From the NCBI RefSeq assembly GCF_000516985.1, contig NW_006917097.1:2108001-2172000 (forward strand): DNA of 64,000 bases, read 5' to 3'. The first letter of the stretch is position 1, and every line of letters starts with the position of its first letter. This document shows, piece after piece, positions 1-9,667 of this stretch. This stretch comes from Pestalotiopsis fici W106-1 (Eukaryota > Ascomycota > Sordariomycetes > Amphisphaeriales > Sporocadaceae). The translations under genes and the position numbers were made by a program. The notes beneath the pieces were generated by a model that saw only the letters and a list, made by a program, of their open reading frames with translations, had not been told where the DNA came from and did no database searches.

Positions 1-1494
1 GGCTCGGGCGCCTCGGACGAGGACGGCAGGACGGCGAGGTAGGGAGCAAAGAAGTAGGCAATGGGAAACAGAATCAGGAACCACTGGAATGAACGTAGGG
101 TGCCGAGCCGAGCGTGTACTGGCGGGTACAGGCATATCTGTAGCAGCATGCCGAGAATGCCCAGTATCGAGGTTGCGTTGCCGACCATGGAGGAAGGCAT
201 GCCCAGACCACCCGTGAAAGAAAATGGCAGCTGCTGAACGACCGAAGCGACGCGGGGCGTCGAAAGGAAAAGAGTCCAGAGATTGGTAAAGGCACCAAGA
301 TGAAAATCATAAAAGGCGCCGGTAACGAGAGTCAGGATAACATTGCGTGTCCAAATACGGTTGAAGGGAAGCACTTTGGCCGGCTTCTCCGGAGTTTGTG
401 CCTTGATATCGGCAACCTCCTTGGGAACGAAAGGTTGCTCCTCAAAAGTGTCCGTGGTTCGGAGTCGAGAGAAGCCTTGGTCAATCGGTCGTCGGAGGAT
501 GATTTGCTTTGCCCGGGCGGTAATATAAAGCCCCCAATCAAAGAAGTTCTTCTTTGACTTGAGGGTTTCTTCGAGTCCCAAGAACACAATGGCGGCAGTG
601 ACACTGAGGAGAATAGCGTTGATGATACCGGGCAAGGCGTAAGGATATTTTTCAACCATTCGCGAGCCAAAGACGCAGCCCTCGCCAAACAGAGAGGGCA
701 GGTTTCGAGAAGGATCCGCGAGATAACCGCCGAGTACTGTGAATGTCTTGTTAGTTGCTTGCCTATTGAGCGCAATTAATGAGTGATGGGACATACAAGG
801 TCCGAGAATACCCGCCACGTTGAAGCTCATGGGCAGAATCAGGAATGCTCGAGACTGGTATTTTCTTTGTACCGTAATCTCGGCAATCATGGTACGGCTG
901 GAGTACAGGTTAGCACCAAAGAAACACCCGGATACAGGTTCTGTCAGTTCTCTGCACAACTCACATAATACCAACTAATCCGTTGATTGCGCCTCCGAGA
1001 GCACGCCAAAACACTGCCCAGTAGAAGCTGCTGGCGAAGCCGCACCCGAGGCATGAGACTGCCGTGCCGAGAAGGCCAACGACCAAGACGGTCTTTCTCC
1101 CACACCACGTCGCATCAGCCGCCTTGCCCCATAGTATCGCCGTCAGCACCTGGGCGCCCGTGGACGAGCCCTGAAGGATGCCGACCTGGGCAGAGATTTC
1201 CGAGTCGGACTTTGTGCCGTCGAGGCTTCTGAGTTGGTAAAAGACGTAGGCCTGGAGAGAGGCTACTTGGAGAAAGTCGACGAAGCGACAGAGGAATAAT
1301 ATGGCAAGTTGATCTTTTCGGGGAAGCGAGAGCCATGTCACCGGCCCGTCCTTTTGTTGCGGTGGTTGTGATTCTTCATCTGTTTTTTCTAAAAGAGCCT
1401 CGGTGTCGGCAACATCTGCCAGTTCGTGCAACTCGAGGTCATCGTTTTCGTGTGATAGTGAATATGAATCCCGTCCGACCTTTTCTTCCGACAT
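1..1494 (-). CDS. MFS transporter, ZIFL/YCR023C-like (partial, C-terminus off the left edge)
   Basis: Predicted plasma- or vacuolar-membrane transporter of the major facilitator superfamily. CDS complement(join(<1..736, 797..897, 965..1494)); introns of 67 and 60 nt keep frame, and about 455 residues are visible. The N-terminus is a long acidic cytosolic leader (about 85 aa, including HENDDLELHELADVAD). Helix 1 follows (QLAILFLCRFVDFLQVASL), then MFS motif A in the form GKAADATWCGRK, and motif C-like GILGPLLGGYLADP after the second intron. The central loop is long and charged (FEEQPFVPKEVADIKAQ) and separates the two six-helix halves. The last visible residues (AYFFAPYLAVLPSSSEAP) sit in the second half, so roughly the final three helices are missing. 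The pattern matches the zinc-induced-facilitator-like branch, known from plants and from yeast YCR023C. The substrate cannot be read from sequence. The start is the first ATG in frame (1494). Confidence 0.88.
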
Positions 1495-3130
1495 TTCTAT
1501 ATCATGTAGTAGTATCCGTTCAGTTGCCTTTTCTCTCTCTTTCCTTTTTGAGTGATTTTATGTCTTGGCGCCTAGGGTTATTGGAGGTGTCCAGGCTTGG
1601 AGTATGGGTTGCTGATGCTATCACCATACAAAGAAAGGGTTTTATACAATATGTACAGGTGAGGCGGAAGATCAAGGTCAATAATGTGCAAAGAAGTCGT
1701 CTTTGATATGGATTGTTGAATGATGATTTCCCTCCTCGTCGTCGTCATGGGCCGTTTTACAAGGCGATAAAAGATTCAAACAGCATTGCCCATGTTTGCA
1801 AAAGTCACCCAACCATGGTTCATCCCAATCATCCCTATACTTGCCCTACATGGGCGCAGACAGAGTACGTGCCAGAATGCCAAGACGCTTCTTTGGGAAG
1901 TGCATCCACTCGTCCACCCGCCCTTGTCCACTGTGAGCATCATGTTCCACCCATCTTCGTCATCACGTTACGCAGACACTTTCGCTGTAGGCAAATGAAC
2001 TGTCGCTCATCCTCGAACGAAAGTCAGGTGTTGGTTTGCAATTGCCAGACTCCATTGGCTCTCCCTGCGCCGTCTCTGGTTCCCGACTCCATGGGTCTGG
2101 CATTTTTCTTTTCGCAACAGGTACTACTAGTACGCAGGAGTTTAGTGTCTGACCCGCCGGAAGAAAGATAGGAAATAAGACACGTCCTCGGCGACCGCTG
2201 CGACAAATCACACTGATCGATAAACTTTAAGGATGATTGATGGTGATGATGATGATTACGGTGGTGGTTGTGGTTTAACCGATATGTGCAAACTTCGGAC
2301 TTTCGGGCTTACAACCAACAAGCTAAAAATCAATCTCCAGCTAGAACCATATTCAATTTCTCGAACAAAGAACCCGCAAGCTAGGTAAGTAGCAGCACCA
2401 AGCGCGTGCGCTAGAACCAGAAGTTGTGACCAGCCTTGGATTGAAACAAAAGCACAAGAGAATAGAATGGGTACAGTTGTTTAATTAATCTCAAGCATGA
2501 CGATTATCAGGGGATGAAAACGCGTGGGTAGAGTCGATAATAACGAGGAAAAGAGACGAAAAAGAGGCTGATGAAAGAGGCTGCTGCGCCCAAACGCGCG
2601 TTATGTCCGTGTGTGTCGTGGTCTCCACCGGGCGATATACTGATGTTGCAATCGTCGGCGGGGCGCACAACATCCCGTCGCAACTTGCAGCACTCACTAC
2701 TGATAACTCATTGCTTGATATTCATCAAAGGTCGGCCACCGGGATGTGTCAAGTGAATATCGCCGAAAGCGTCAAGGGGCGACGCATGCACACGCTTACA
2801 AACATGTGTACTACACACATCAACCCAGTCTTTTACTCCAACCTGCTCATTTGAACCTTGTATCTACTATCATTGACATGTGGAAATGATCGTCGCTTGT
2901 TGATCAGCCAAACCAAGGTATGCGTAGGCGATAGTCCAGTCAAGAACTAACAACTGTTTGAACGATTGCTTGCTTGCTTGCTTGGGTACGATGTGATCTT
3001 GATGTATTGATTTTATTGATCAAAAACAGCTATGGGTATTGTATCTGCTATAATGAAAAAGCTGTGTAATGGTAAAAAAAATAAAAAAAATAGACAATAT
3101 GATGTACAAAAACAAGGCAAAAACTTTTCT
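1495..3130. other. Intergenic, no gene seen; carries left copy of a dispersed 35-nt repeat
   Basis: This is the 5' flank of the MFS gene and the 3' flank of the sulfotransferase gene. Open frames here are short and unrelated to any family I recognise. The only structured items are the 35-nt repeat at 2640-2674 (listed separately), a (TGCT)n-like tract near 2970-2981, and an A-rich stretch near 3070-3090 just before the sulfotransferase stop codon. Confidence 0.6.
2640..2674 (+). repeat. Left copy of TA-flanked 35-nt inverted repeat
   Basis: This stretch matches the reverse complement of 6321-6355 at 32 of 35 positions. The base pair immediately outside it is TA (2638-2639), as it also is outside the right copy. 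The copy has its own inner dyad, GATGTTG near its start and CAACATC at its end, 19 nt apart. The layout resembles the terminal repeats of a Tc1/mariner-type element, but no transposase is recognisable between the copies. Confidence 0.6.
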
Positions 3131-4070
3131 CTATAGGCTCAATCCGAGCAATGTGCAAATAATGTATAGCACCAAACCAACAATGACGGCATTCTTGACA
3201 AACTGCAGCGCCACATTGTACATTTGCATGCGGTTCCGCCGGCGGGAGCGGTCGACAAAGTCCGAGTTATCATTGATCTTGGGGAACGGCACGCCCTTGG
3301 GAATGGCGTCGCCGAGGAACTCGCACAGCGGCTCCCAGCCCTCGGCGACCTTGTAGTTGAGCAGGCGGTCGGCGGGCACGAGGGCGCGGACCTCGTCGTA
3401 GTGGCGCAAGAAGACGTCCTTGCCGCGGTTGGGGAAATCGCCCTCGAAGAAGGAGTCAAAGAACTTCTGCAGCATGGGCTGGTACATGCGCGCGGCCCAG
3501 CTCACGTACGACAGCCACTTGAGCTCGGGCTCCGTGACGCGCCACCACACGGTCCGCATGGTCGAGGCGTGCCACGAGTCCACGTCCCGGCACGTCAGCA
3601 CCACCGTGGCCTCGGGGTACGCCTCAATCAGCTCCTTTGCAAACGCCACCGCCGGCCAGTCGCACACGGCCTGGCAGTTGCCCAGCAGCTTGTCCCAGTC
3701 CTCGCGCGTAAACGGCTTGCCGACGCCGTCGTACTTGGCCCGGAGAGCGTCCATCCATAGCAGGGCGTCGGGCGGGTTTTCTATCGAGGCGTTCATCATG
3801 TGGTATGTGTCAACGTAGCCGAGTTGCTTCATGGCCGCTCGCATGGCTAATAAGGGTTCCATTCGAGTCAGTCAAGTAGAACAATGGCAAAGCCGGCAAC
3901 TGGTGGAGGAGTTGGAAAAGTCACTTACAAGCTGTGCCAGTTCGGCCCAGTCCCAGAATCAGGACCTTCATTGGTACTGTGCGCTTGCATTCTCTTCTGT
4001 CAAAGTCTGTATCGCTGGTGAAGATATCCGTAATAGGTTTGAGCGTGTAAGTGTCGGCGTAGGAAGACAT
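3131..4070 (-). CDS. Sulfotransferase-family P-loop protein with C-terminal membrane anchor
   Basis: CDS complement(join(3131..3846, 3929..4070)), 285 aa, one 82-nt intron that falls inside the P-loop. Residues 34-48 read MKVLILGLGRTGTAS, a strand followed by a P-loop of the kind that binds the 5'-phosphosulfate of PAPS. Further landmarks of this fungal family are CDWPAVAFAKELIEAYPEATVVLT and the CRDVDSWHAS segment, where the 3'-phosphate would be held. The final 25 residues (FVKNAVIVGLVLYIICTLLGL) form one hydrophobic helix with almost nothing after it, so the enzyme is probably tail-anchored in the ER or another endomembrane, facing the cytosol. Pfam Sulfotransfer_4-type proteins are common in fungi and mostly uncharacterised; substrates may be sterols, sphingolipids or secondary metabolites. 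Start: the first ATG (4070), which precedes a leader of about 33 residues. The gene lies between the two inverted 35-nt repeats. Confidence 0.85.
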
Positions 4071-4494
4071 TGTGACGATATGATCTTCTTTGATCAGTTG
4101 TTTTCTTTTACTTCTCGGGAAAACTTGATGACGGTTCAAATGAATGGCAGGATATTGATATGAGATTGTAGACCAAGAAAGAAGAAGTAGCAGTAGTAGT
4201 AGTACAAAGATTAATATTTCTAGAAGATCATCCAAAGTTTCGAGCAGATACACTCATCAGTTTCGGCCCCCCCTGAAGCTATTATACAAGAAAAAAATAA
4301 AAAGGTAACATTATCCTAATAGTCAATGCTTCTTTCTGCACTACGCATAGAACCTTGCAACTGGGTTCCCTGTGCACGTCTAGTTACATGGTAATAGAAA
4401 ACCCGATTTCGGCATCGTAATATAACACGCGGCTCAGAACCCACTTTATCCTCTATCATCTCCAGTGCTTGGGGGGGCCGGCCGGTATCCTCAC

Positions 4495-4511
4495 TTTTTT
4501 TTTTTTTTTTT
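4495..4511 (+). repeat. T17 homopolymer tract
   Basis: An uninterrupted run of 17 T about 425 nt upstream of the sulfotransferase start codon (4070). Poly(dA:dT) tracts commonly exclude nucleosomes at fungal promoters; the role here is inference only. Confidence 0.7.
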
Positions 4512-5683
4512 GCTCAACTCCATAGCGCTAAAAAAGGGTGAATTATTTAGATCCACACCTATTTGCAGATCGTTTCAGATGGGATCACCGAGAAAGAGAG
4601 ACGGAGGTTTTTCTATTCTTTCATTTTCTTCCAATATCCTTGCTCTCTGGCTTTGCAGAGGTTATGTTTGATTTTCTCGCTCACACGTCCCTTAAAAACT
4701 CCGCCACTTTCGGCTGCGAAAAGGCTGACGTGGGCCCAATACTTTCCCGTTTTGGAACTGTTTGCTACAGTCTATATAACAAGCCTGGAATAGTGGATAC
4801 CAGAAATCCATTCGAGTACAACACCTCATCTACGTACGCGCTTGAATGCTGCTTTGTTTGAATATTGCGTACTCAGCGCTTAGTTGACAATATTCAATTG
4901 CTTGTCGTGTTTCACACTCCGGGGGGGTCAGTTAGCTAAGCTTTGTTGTTCATTCTTGGCCATGCAAGGAAATGATCTGCATACCCGAGTCTGGGCAACA
5001 CTGATCCGAGAGCCAAGCATTCCGTTTCGACGGCAAGTTCTCGAATCAGACGGGAGAAAACCCGCTCTTGACTCTTCAAGTGCCTCTTCAACAAGTCTTG
5101 TATAGGCTGTTGGCGGTGCATCTGCCGTCAACTTGGGCGTGGGTGTACCATCTTCACGTATTGATTTGCTCGAGCCAAGATCTTTTGATCTGCATTGCAT
5201 GACCAAAGTTCGATGAGAGAGAAAAGGAAAGAAAAAGACAAAAGGGAAAAGGTTGGCCAATCGCTTCACAGGACGTACCATAACAGCATCCACGCCTATG
5301 CAACTCTAAATGACTAGAATGACCATCGGATTGATGCTTATTTCTTTATATGTGGGCTCGCGGCTTTGGTTGTTTCTGAAATAGCATTCAAAGTTGCCGA
5401 GTAGGGGAATCTTTTGGTCATAGCATCTGTAGGCATTGGCACCACCGTCTCCTCATTTTCGATCATTCTCCGGATTCTCGGCTTGAATGTGGGCTTTGAT
5501 GGACAGGAGAATGCACGGCTTCCCTGTTTCTCGCAGCCGCTTGGGAGAGAGTGTACCTTGTATATGACCACTCGCCAGGCCTTTGCCTCCATACATGGTG
5601 ATATGTACACTATAAGCGAGAAGGAGGGAGATCTTTCTGCCGAACAATGTACGGAACTTTGGTCCACTAGCTGGACAGGACTA

Positions 5684-5702
5684 TGTATACTACTAGTATA
5701 CA
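5684..5702. repeat. 19-nt interrupted palindrome
   Basis: Two perfect 9-nt arms (TGTATACTA and TAGTATACA) separated by a single C. The symmetry would suit a dimeric DNA-binding protein. It is not next to any recognised gene start. Confidence 0.6.
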
Positions 5703-6133
5703 AAAACCTGACCACGCCTTGAATGTTCTATCTAGGGATAGATCCGAGTCGCACGGTCGGAAACCGAGCTTTGGGGGGAAAACTTCTCTGGGGCCCATAT
5801 TACGGCAAATGCTCGCACATGGTTCTCTTGCTCAGTATTCTCAAATGCTCCGTCAAGCTCTTTGCCGTCTTTTTTGTTTGCTGGTCTATTCACTTCCTGA
5901 TAGCAACCGCCTCAGCAGAAGACACTCGCAGAAATGTGCTTCCGTGAACACTCTGAACATCACGAGTTGACCGATGAACACCGATAACCACCGACAGCCG
6001 AGACTCAAGTCGGCCTCAAATTAACGTAATGGTATCCCAAGTTGCCATTCGTTCTTCAAACATGGCCTGCCATCACATGTGCATACCCAGGCTAGAGTGC
6101 CAAGTCGGATCTTGTGGATACCATCGCTCATTT

Positions 6134-6175
6134 ATCTTATCTGATCTTTTACGTTGATCTTATCTGATCTTACGT
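6134..6175 (-). promoter_or_regulatory. Direct repeat carrying two GATA-factor-type sites
   Basis: A unit reading ATCTTATCTGATCTT...ACGT occurs twice (6134-6154 and 6157-6175), the first with two extra T. On the minus strand each unit contains AGATAA preceded by ATC, matching the HGATAR core bound by fungal GATA regulators such as AreA. It lies beyond the 3' end of the hydrolase gene and 2 kb from the sulfotransferase start, so it may be unrelated to either. Confidence 0.35.
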
Positions 6176-6320
6176 ATCGACAATAACTTCTCTCGCCCCC
6201 TTCCTTCCGAAAATGTCCCCGGTCTTTCTGCGCCTTTATTAGACTCAACTTAAACATTTTTCTTAACTCTGCAACTGGGTGGATAATTCGGGCTGTCAGA
6301 TACAACGTAGTTTTACGGCA

Positions 6321-6355
6321 GATGTTGTGCTCACCGCCAACGATTGCAACATCAG
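6321..6355 (-). repeat. Right copy of TA-flanked 35-nt inverted repeat
   Basis: Reverse complement of the copy at 2640-2674 with three substitutions, followed directly by TA (6356-6357). It keeps the internal GATGTTG/CAACATC dyad. Between the two copies lie 3.6 kb including the whole sulfotransferase gene. Confidence 0.6.
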
Positions 6356-6764
6356 TACATTGAATCAAGGACTAGGTAGGTAACATGACTTGACACGCAT
6401 CTATTTATCGCAGTCTCTTCCGTCATGCAGATTCAACCTTGACAAACAAACATGTCAGTAGACCTGGGGGCAATGTCTCATGAAAATGAAAGAAAAAAAA
6501 GGGCTCATAAATCACCGGCCACGAAAGCATGGATGGTAGAGTCAGTCACGACACAGTCTGGTCAAAAGTATTGTATCGCATGCGTGCTTGAAATTCACTC
6601 ATTGCGTATGTGAGACTAGTAAGTTAGCTATGCTCTTCTCTCTAACCCCGCTGCCTGTATTGTACGGTGTGAAAACAACAACAGAAAGCCAATGCTCTTC
6701 AACCCTTCCTGGACATGGTACCAATACGTATGCCGTCGCTTTCCGATGCAATACTCAAGGTTCA

Positions 6765-8060
6765 TCACAACTTGGCGCCTCCACCGTTCCCCTTGCTCCT
6801 CCGCTCGGGCGGTGTCCCAAGCTTGCCCAACCACTCGGCATCCATGGTGCTCTTCTCGACGAGGCCACGGGACTTGCTCCAGTCTTCATACTCGCGCTGC
6901 TCGGCGCGCCACCTCTCAATCTCCCGCTCGATCCATACCGCTGCGTGCTCGGCACACTGGCCCGGCACTTCCATGGGGAAGAGGTGGCCCATGCCTTCCA
7001 TCAGAACCTCGGCAACTCTGCCGGCCTTGGCGCCTCCGCTGCCGCCGACACCAGTACCAGTCGTCTCGAGGCGGAACCGGCGCTTGTCGGGGGTGCTCAA
7101 GTCGCTGGCGCCACCCGCCACAAAGACAACCGATGGCCTCACCTCGGGCAGTCTTGCCAAGATGGCGGGGCCCTCGGCCCGGTAAAACGGGAACGGCACT
7201 CGGCCGTCAAAGCCTTCGTGTGCCTTTGGATCAAAGTCTGGCACCTTGGATAAGTCAAGCGTGCCATCCGGGCGCGCGTATGGGTATAAAGGCCGGAAGA
7301 AGGTAAACAGTTCTTGGTGCTTTGTCGTTCGAAGTGTGACAGTGCCTGGTGCTGCGTCTGGGAACAGGGCAGTTGGAGTTGGCCGCAGACCGTGTTTGAT
7401 CCAGGCATCGAGGACCCGCGGGTCCCATGACTTGTAGAAGGGGGAGCGGCGGAAACCCTCGGCAGCAACTTCGGCCGAGGGCCATGTATCCCTCCGGAAG
7501 GCGGAGCCCTTTGCTGGGGACACGCCTGGACCGGCGCCTTTGAAGCCAAACTTGGTGATGGTGGCATCAAACAGGACTAATGTCGTGAACAGCCTGGGGT
7601 GAAGCAGTGATAAATGCGTGAGACAGTTTGCGCCAAACGAGTGCCCAATCCCGATAAGAGGTCGTGGCATCTCCTTCTTGAACACATTGGTCATGTGCAG
7701 GAGGTCCCGGCCGTGATCAGCCCACGACGGATCATTGCCGAGAGTAAGCTCGTTGGCTTCACCACTGTATCCTTGGTTGGCTACATCAGCAATCCAAATA
7801 CTCCGGATCCGGAAGCCATGAGACTTTGCCGCGCCGTGCAGTTCAACCCACAGTGGCTCGTAAAGCTCTTTCGGGAAACCATTTGCATGCGCGCCAATAA
7901 CGGTTATGTCGCCTGGCTGGGGAGAAGGATTGTCCTTTGGAGTATACTGCTTGATGGCCAGGTACACAGTGTCCTCTTGTGAGTTAGCCGTTGCTCGTGC
8001 GTACTCTCTCACATGTTGACCTGGGATGAGGTGCTCCTTGACATGAAACGGAAAGTCCAT
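6765..8060 (-). CDS. Alpha/beta hydrolase, predicted peroxisomal (C-terminal AKL)
   Basis: Intronless, 431 aa, ATG at 8060. An alpha/beta-hydrolase fold is shown by the oxyanion segment IGAHANGFPKELYEPLW (about residues 55-71), the nucleophile elbow GIGHSFGAN with the likely catalytic Ser141, a probable acid in SDLSTPDKRR, and the catalytic His in MEGMGHLFPMEVPG. The protein ends GGGAKL, and AKL fits the peroxisomal type 1 signal. Related fungal proteins include yeast Lpx1, a peroxisomal hydrolase ending in QKL, and Akt2-like proteins of Alternaria; automatic annotation often calls the family 'toxin biosynthesis protein' from that one similarity. Nothing in this neighbourhood supports a toxin pathway. 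A peroxisomal acyl-ester or thioester hydrolase is the safest reading. The 8061-9667 stretch is its promoter side. Confidence 0.87.
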   Translation of the reverse strand: MDFPFHVKEHLIPGQHVREYARATANSQEDTVYLAIKQYTPKDNPSPQPGDITVIGAHANGFPKELYEPLWVELHGAAKSHGFRIRSIWIADVANQGYSGEANELTLGNDPSWADHGRDLLHMTNVFKKEMPRPLIGIGHSFGANCLTHLSLLHPRLFTTLVLFDATITKFGFKGAGPGVSPAKGSAFRRDTWPSAEVAAEGFRRSPFYKSWDPRVLDAWIKHGLRPTPTALFPDAAPGTVTLRTTKHQELFTFFRPLYPYARPDGTLDLSKVPDFDPKAHEGFDGRVPFPFYRAEGPAILARLPEVRPSVVFVAGGASDLSTPDKRRFRLETTGTGVGGSGGAKAGRVAEVLMEGMGHLFPMEVPGQCAEHAAVWIEREIERWRAEQREYEDWSKSRGLVEKSTMDAEWLGKLGTPPERRSKGNGGGAKL

Positions 8061-9667
8061 CGTTGTTTATCAACGCCAATTGATGGTCAGCGGGCAAGCC
8101 AAAAGAGGAAGAAGAAGAAATCGCTCGTCTTCGCAGGGCTGCTGCCAAATTTCTCTATTAAATCCAAAGTGGATAGTCCTCTGAACGCTTGCGAATCTCT
8201 GCTCTGTCGATGTATGAAAGGCTCTATAATTTGTCGTGTGGTCGATTCTTCTAGGTTAGTAGACTACCAGCAATGTGCTAGTTACCGCTGGCAGTAGTGC
8301 GCAAATAAGAAAACGTTGGAGATATGCAGTAGAAAGAAGATCAAAATCCTTGTAGCAGAGAAGCTGTTATCACCACAAACGTCGACGTCGGATAGGTAGG
8401 TAGGTAGGTAGTGGGTAGTGCAGAGCACCTCTCTCCACTTGTGCCGGTCAGCTTATGCCGTTGGAGGAGAGCGATGGGTTGTTGGTACTCGGTCACGTTC
8501 AACGCCACGCTGATGACAAATAAGAGCTTCAAAGTGCAGCCGCGATAAATCGAAATAGGGGAGACTGAACCTCGAGTTGCATTAATGAAATGCAGTCTCT
8601 TCTGCGAGTTGCGGGCAATTGAATCAAGGCAGAAACAAAGTCGGGCCGGCAAATGAGTGTGTTCAATCAATGTTACTCCGTGATGAAGAGCCGGTCAATT
8701 GATGCAAGGGGAAAAGAGGGAAACACAAGCCTCGGTACAAGCTGCCCTGCCCCCAATTCAGCCAAGCTCCTTCCCCCAAATCCCGGGGGTGGGTCTTAGG
8801 CAGGGTGTCAAGTCAGCACATCATCAGTCGGCCGGCAGCCTGCTTATTACATAGAACGAAACTTGTTAGTGCTGTTTCTCCCTTATCTGTGTCGCACGCC
8901 GCCTCTACATTCAGGTATGTATGAATGTATGTACGTACATCCAAGGTTAGTGAGCTATCTATTGGGTCTAGGGCATGAGATTCAATTAGCCATTGAATCT
9001 TCTCTCCTTTTAATAACTACTGCCATTCGTATCATCATCATATCATCTTCAGAGTGAATGCAGCACTTCCATCACTTGCTTTTGACAATAGTCTTTTGAC
9101 TGGTGCAAACAATCAATCACCCGCAGCAAAACTCATAGAAGACGTGGTGGACATCGAAATAAAGTGACCTGGTCTATCTGCTGGGAATCTCCCCAAGTAC
9201 AATAATGCCATGCCATTGATCAATGATGAAGAAGATGGATGCATGGCACAAGAACAAAAATGTGAGACATGCACAACCGTCGAGGAGCTTCCGGCCGGCG
9301 AACTTAGCTGCCTCGACAACCACGACGGAAAAACCGCAAATGCCCCCTGACGCCAGAAACAACCATCCATCTGCACAATGCTATAGCCGCTTCCTTCTTC
9401 AATCATTTTTCTTATTTTCTTCGCTCATTAAAATTCATTATCAGTCTTGGCGTGGTGGCAGAATGGCGCCCCAAACCAACGCCTACCAAAAACCAGATAT
9501 AAAATCAAGACTCTGCAGTGAACCCTTTGTCTGGCCCACGCCCTCGCCTGGGAGAAAAACAGACCCTATGCAATATGCGTCTATTGATATTTTTCTTCGC
9601 TGCTGTTTGTTCGCTTGGGTTATTCGTATGCGTGAGAGTTTCTGTTGCCATCTTTTCAAGATCGCAC
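8061..9667. other. Intergenic 1.6 kb, no gene seen
   Basis: Promoter side of the hydrolase gene and 3' flank of the Ufd4-like gene. Holds a (TAGG)n tract (8393-8411) and a perfect 12-nt palindrome ATGTACGTACAT (8929-8940). Open frames at 8341-8670 and 9113-9705 overlap each other on opposite strands and resemble nothing known. Confidence 0.6.
8393..8411 (+). repeat. (TAGG)n short tandem repeat
   Basis: Almost five units of TAGG, about 330 nt upstream of the hydrolase start codon. Similar TAGGTAGG/ACCTACCT strings recur elsewhere in intergenic parts of the window (for example near 16438-16448 and 23992-24000). Confidence 0.7.

Larger units (their letters stand above)
4071..6764. other. Intergenic 2.7 kb, no convincing gene
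   Basis: Upstream flank of the sulfotransferase gene and 3' flank of the hydrolase gene. Open frames of 60-125 codons occur on both strands (for example around 4928-5293 and 5338-5722), but none resembles a known family and opposite-strand frames overlap each other. It contains a T17 tract (4495-4511), a 19-nt interrupted palindrome (5684-5702), a doubled GATA-type motif (6134-6175) and the right copy of the 35-nt inverted repeat (6321-6355). Confidence 0.6.

Noticed and set aside
3224..3760. 178-codon open frame on the plus strand opposite the sulfotransferase
   Set aside because: Shadow of the real minus-strand gene, caused by GC-rich codon use; no family features.
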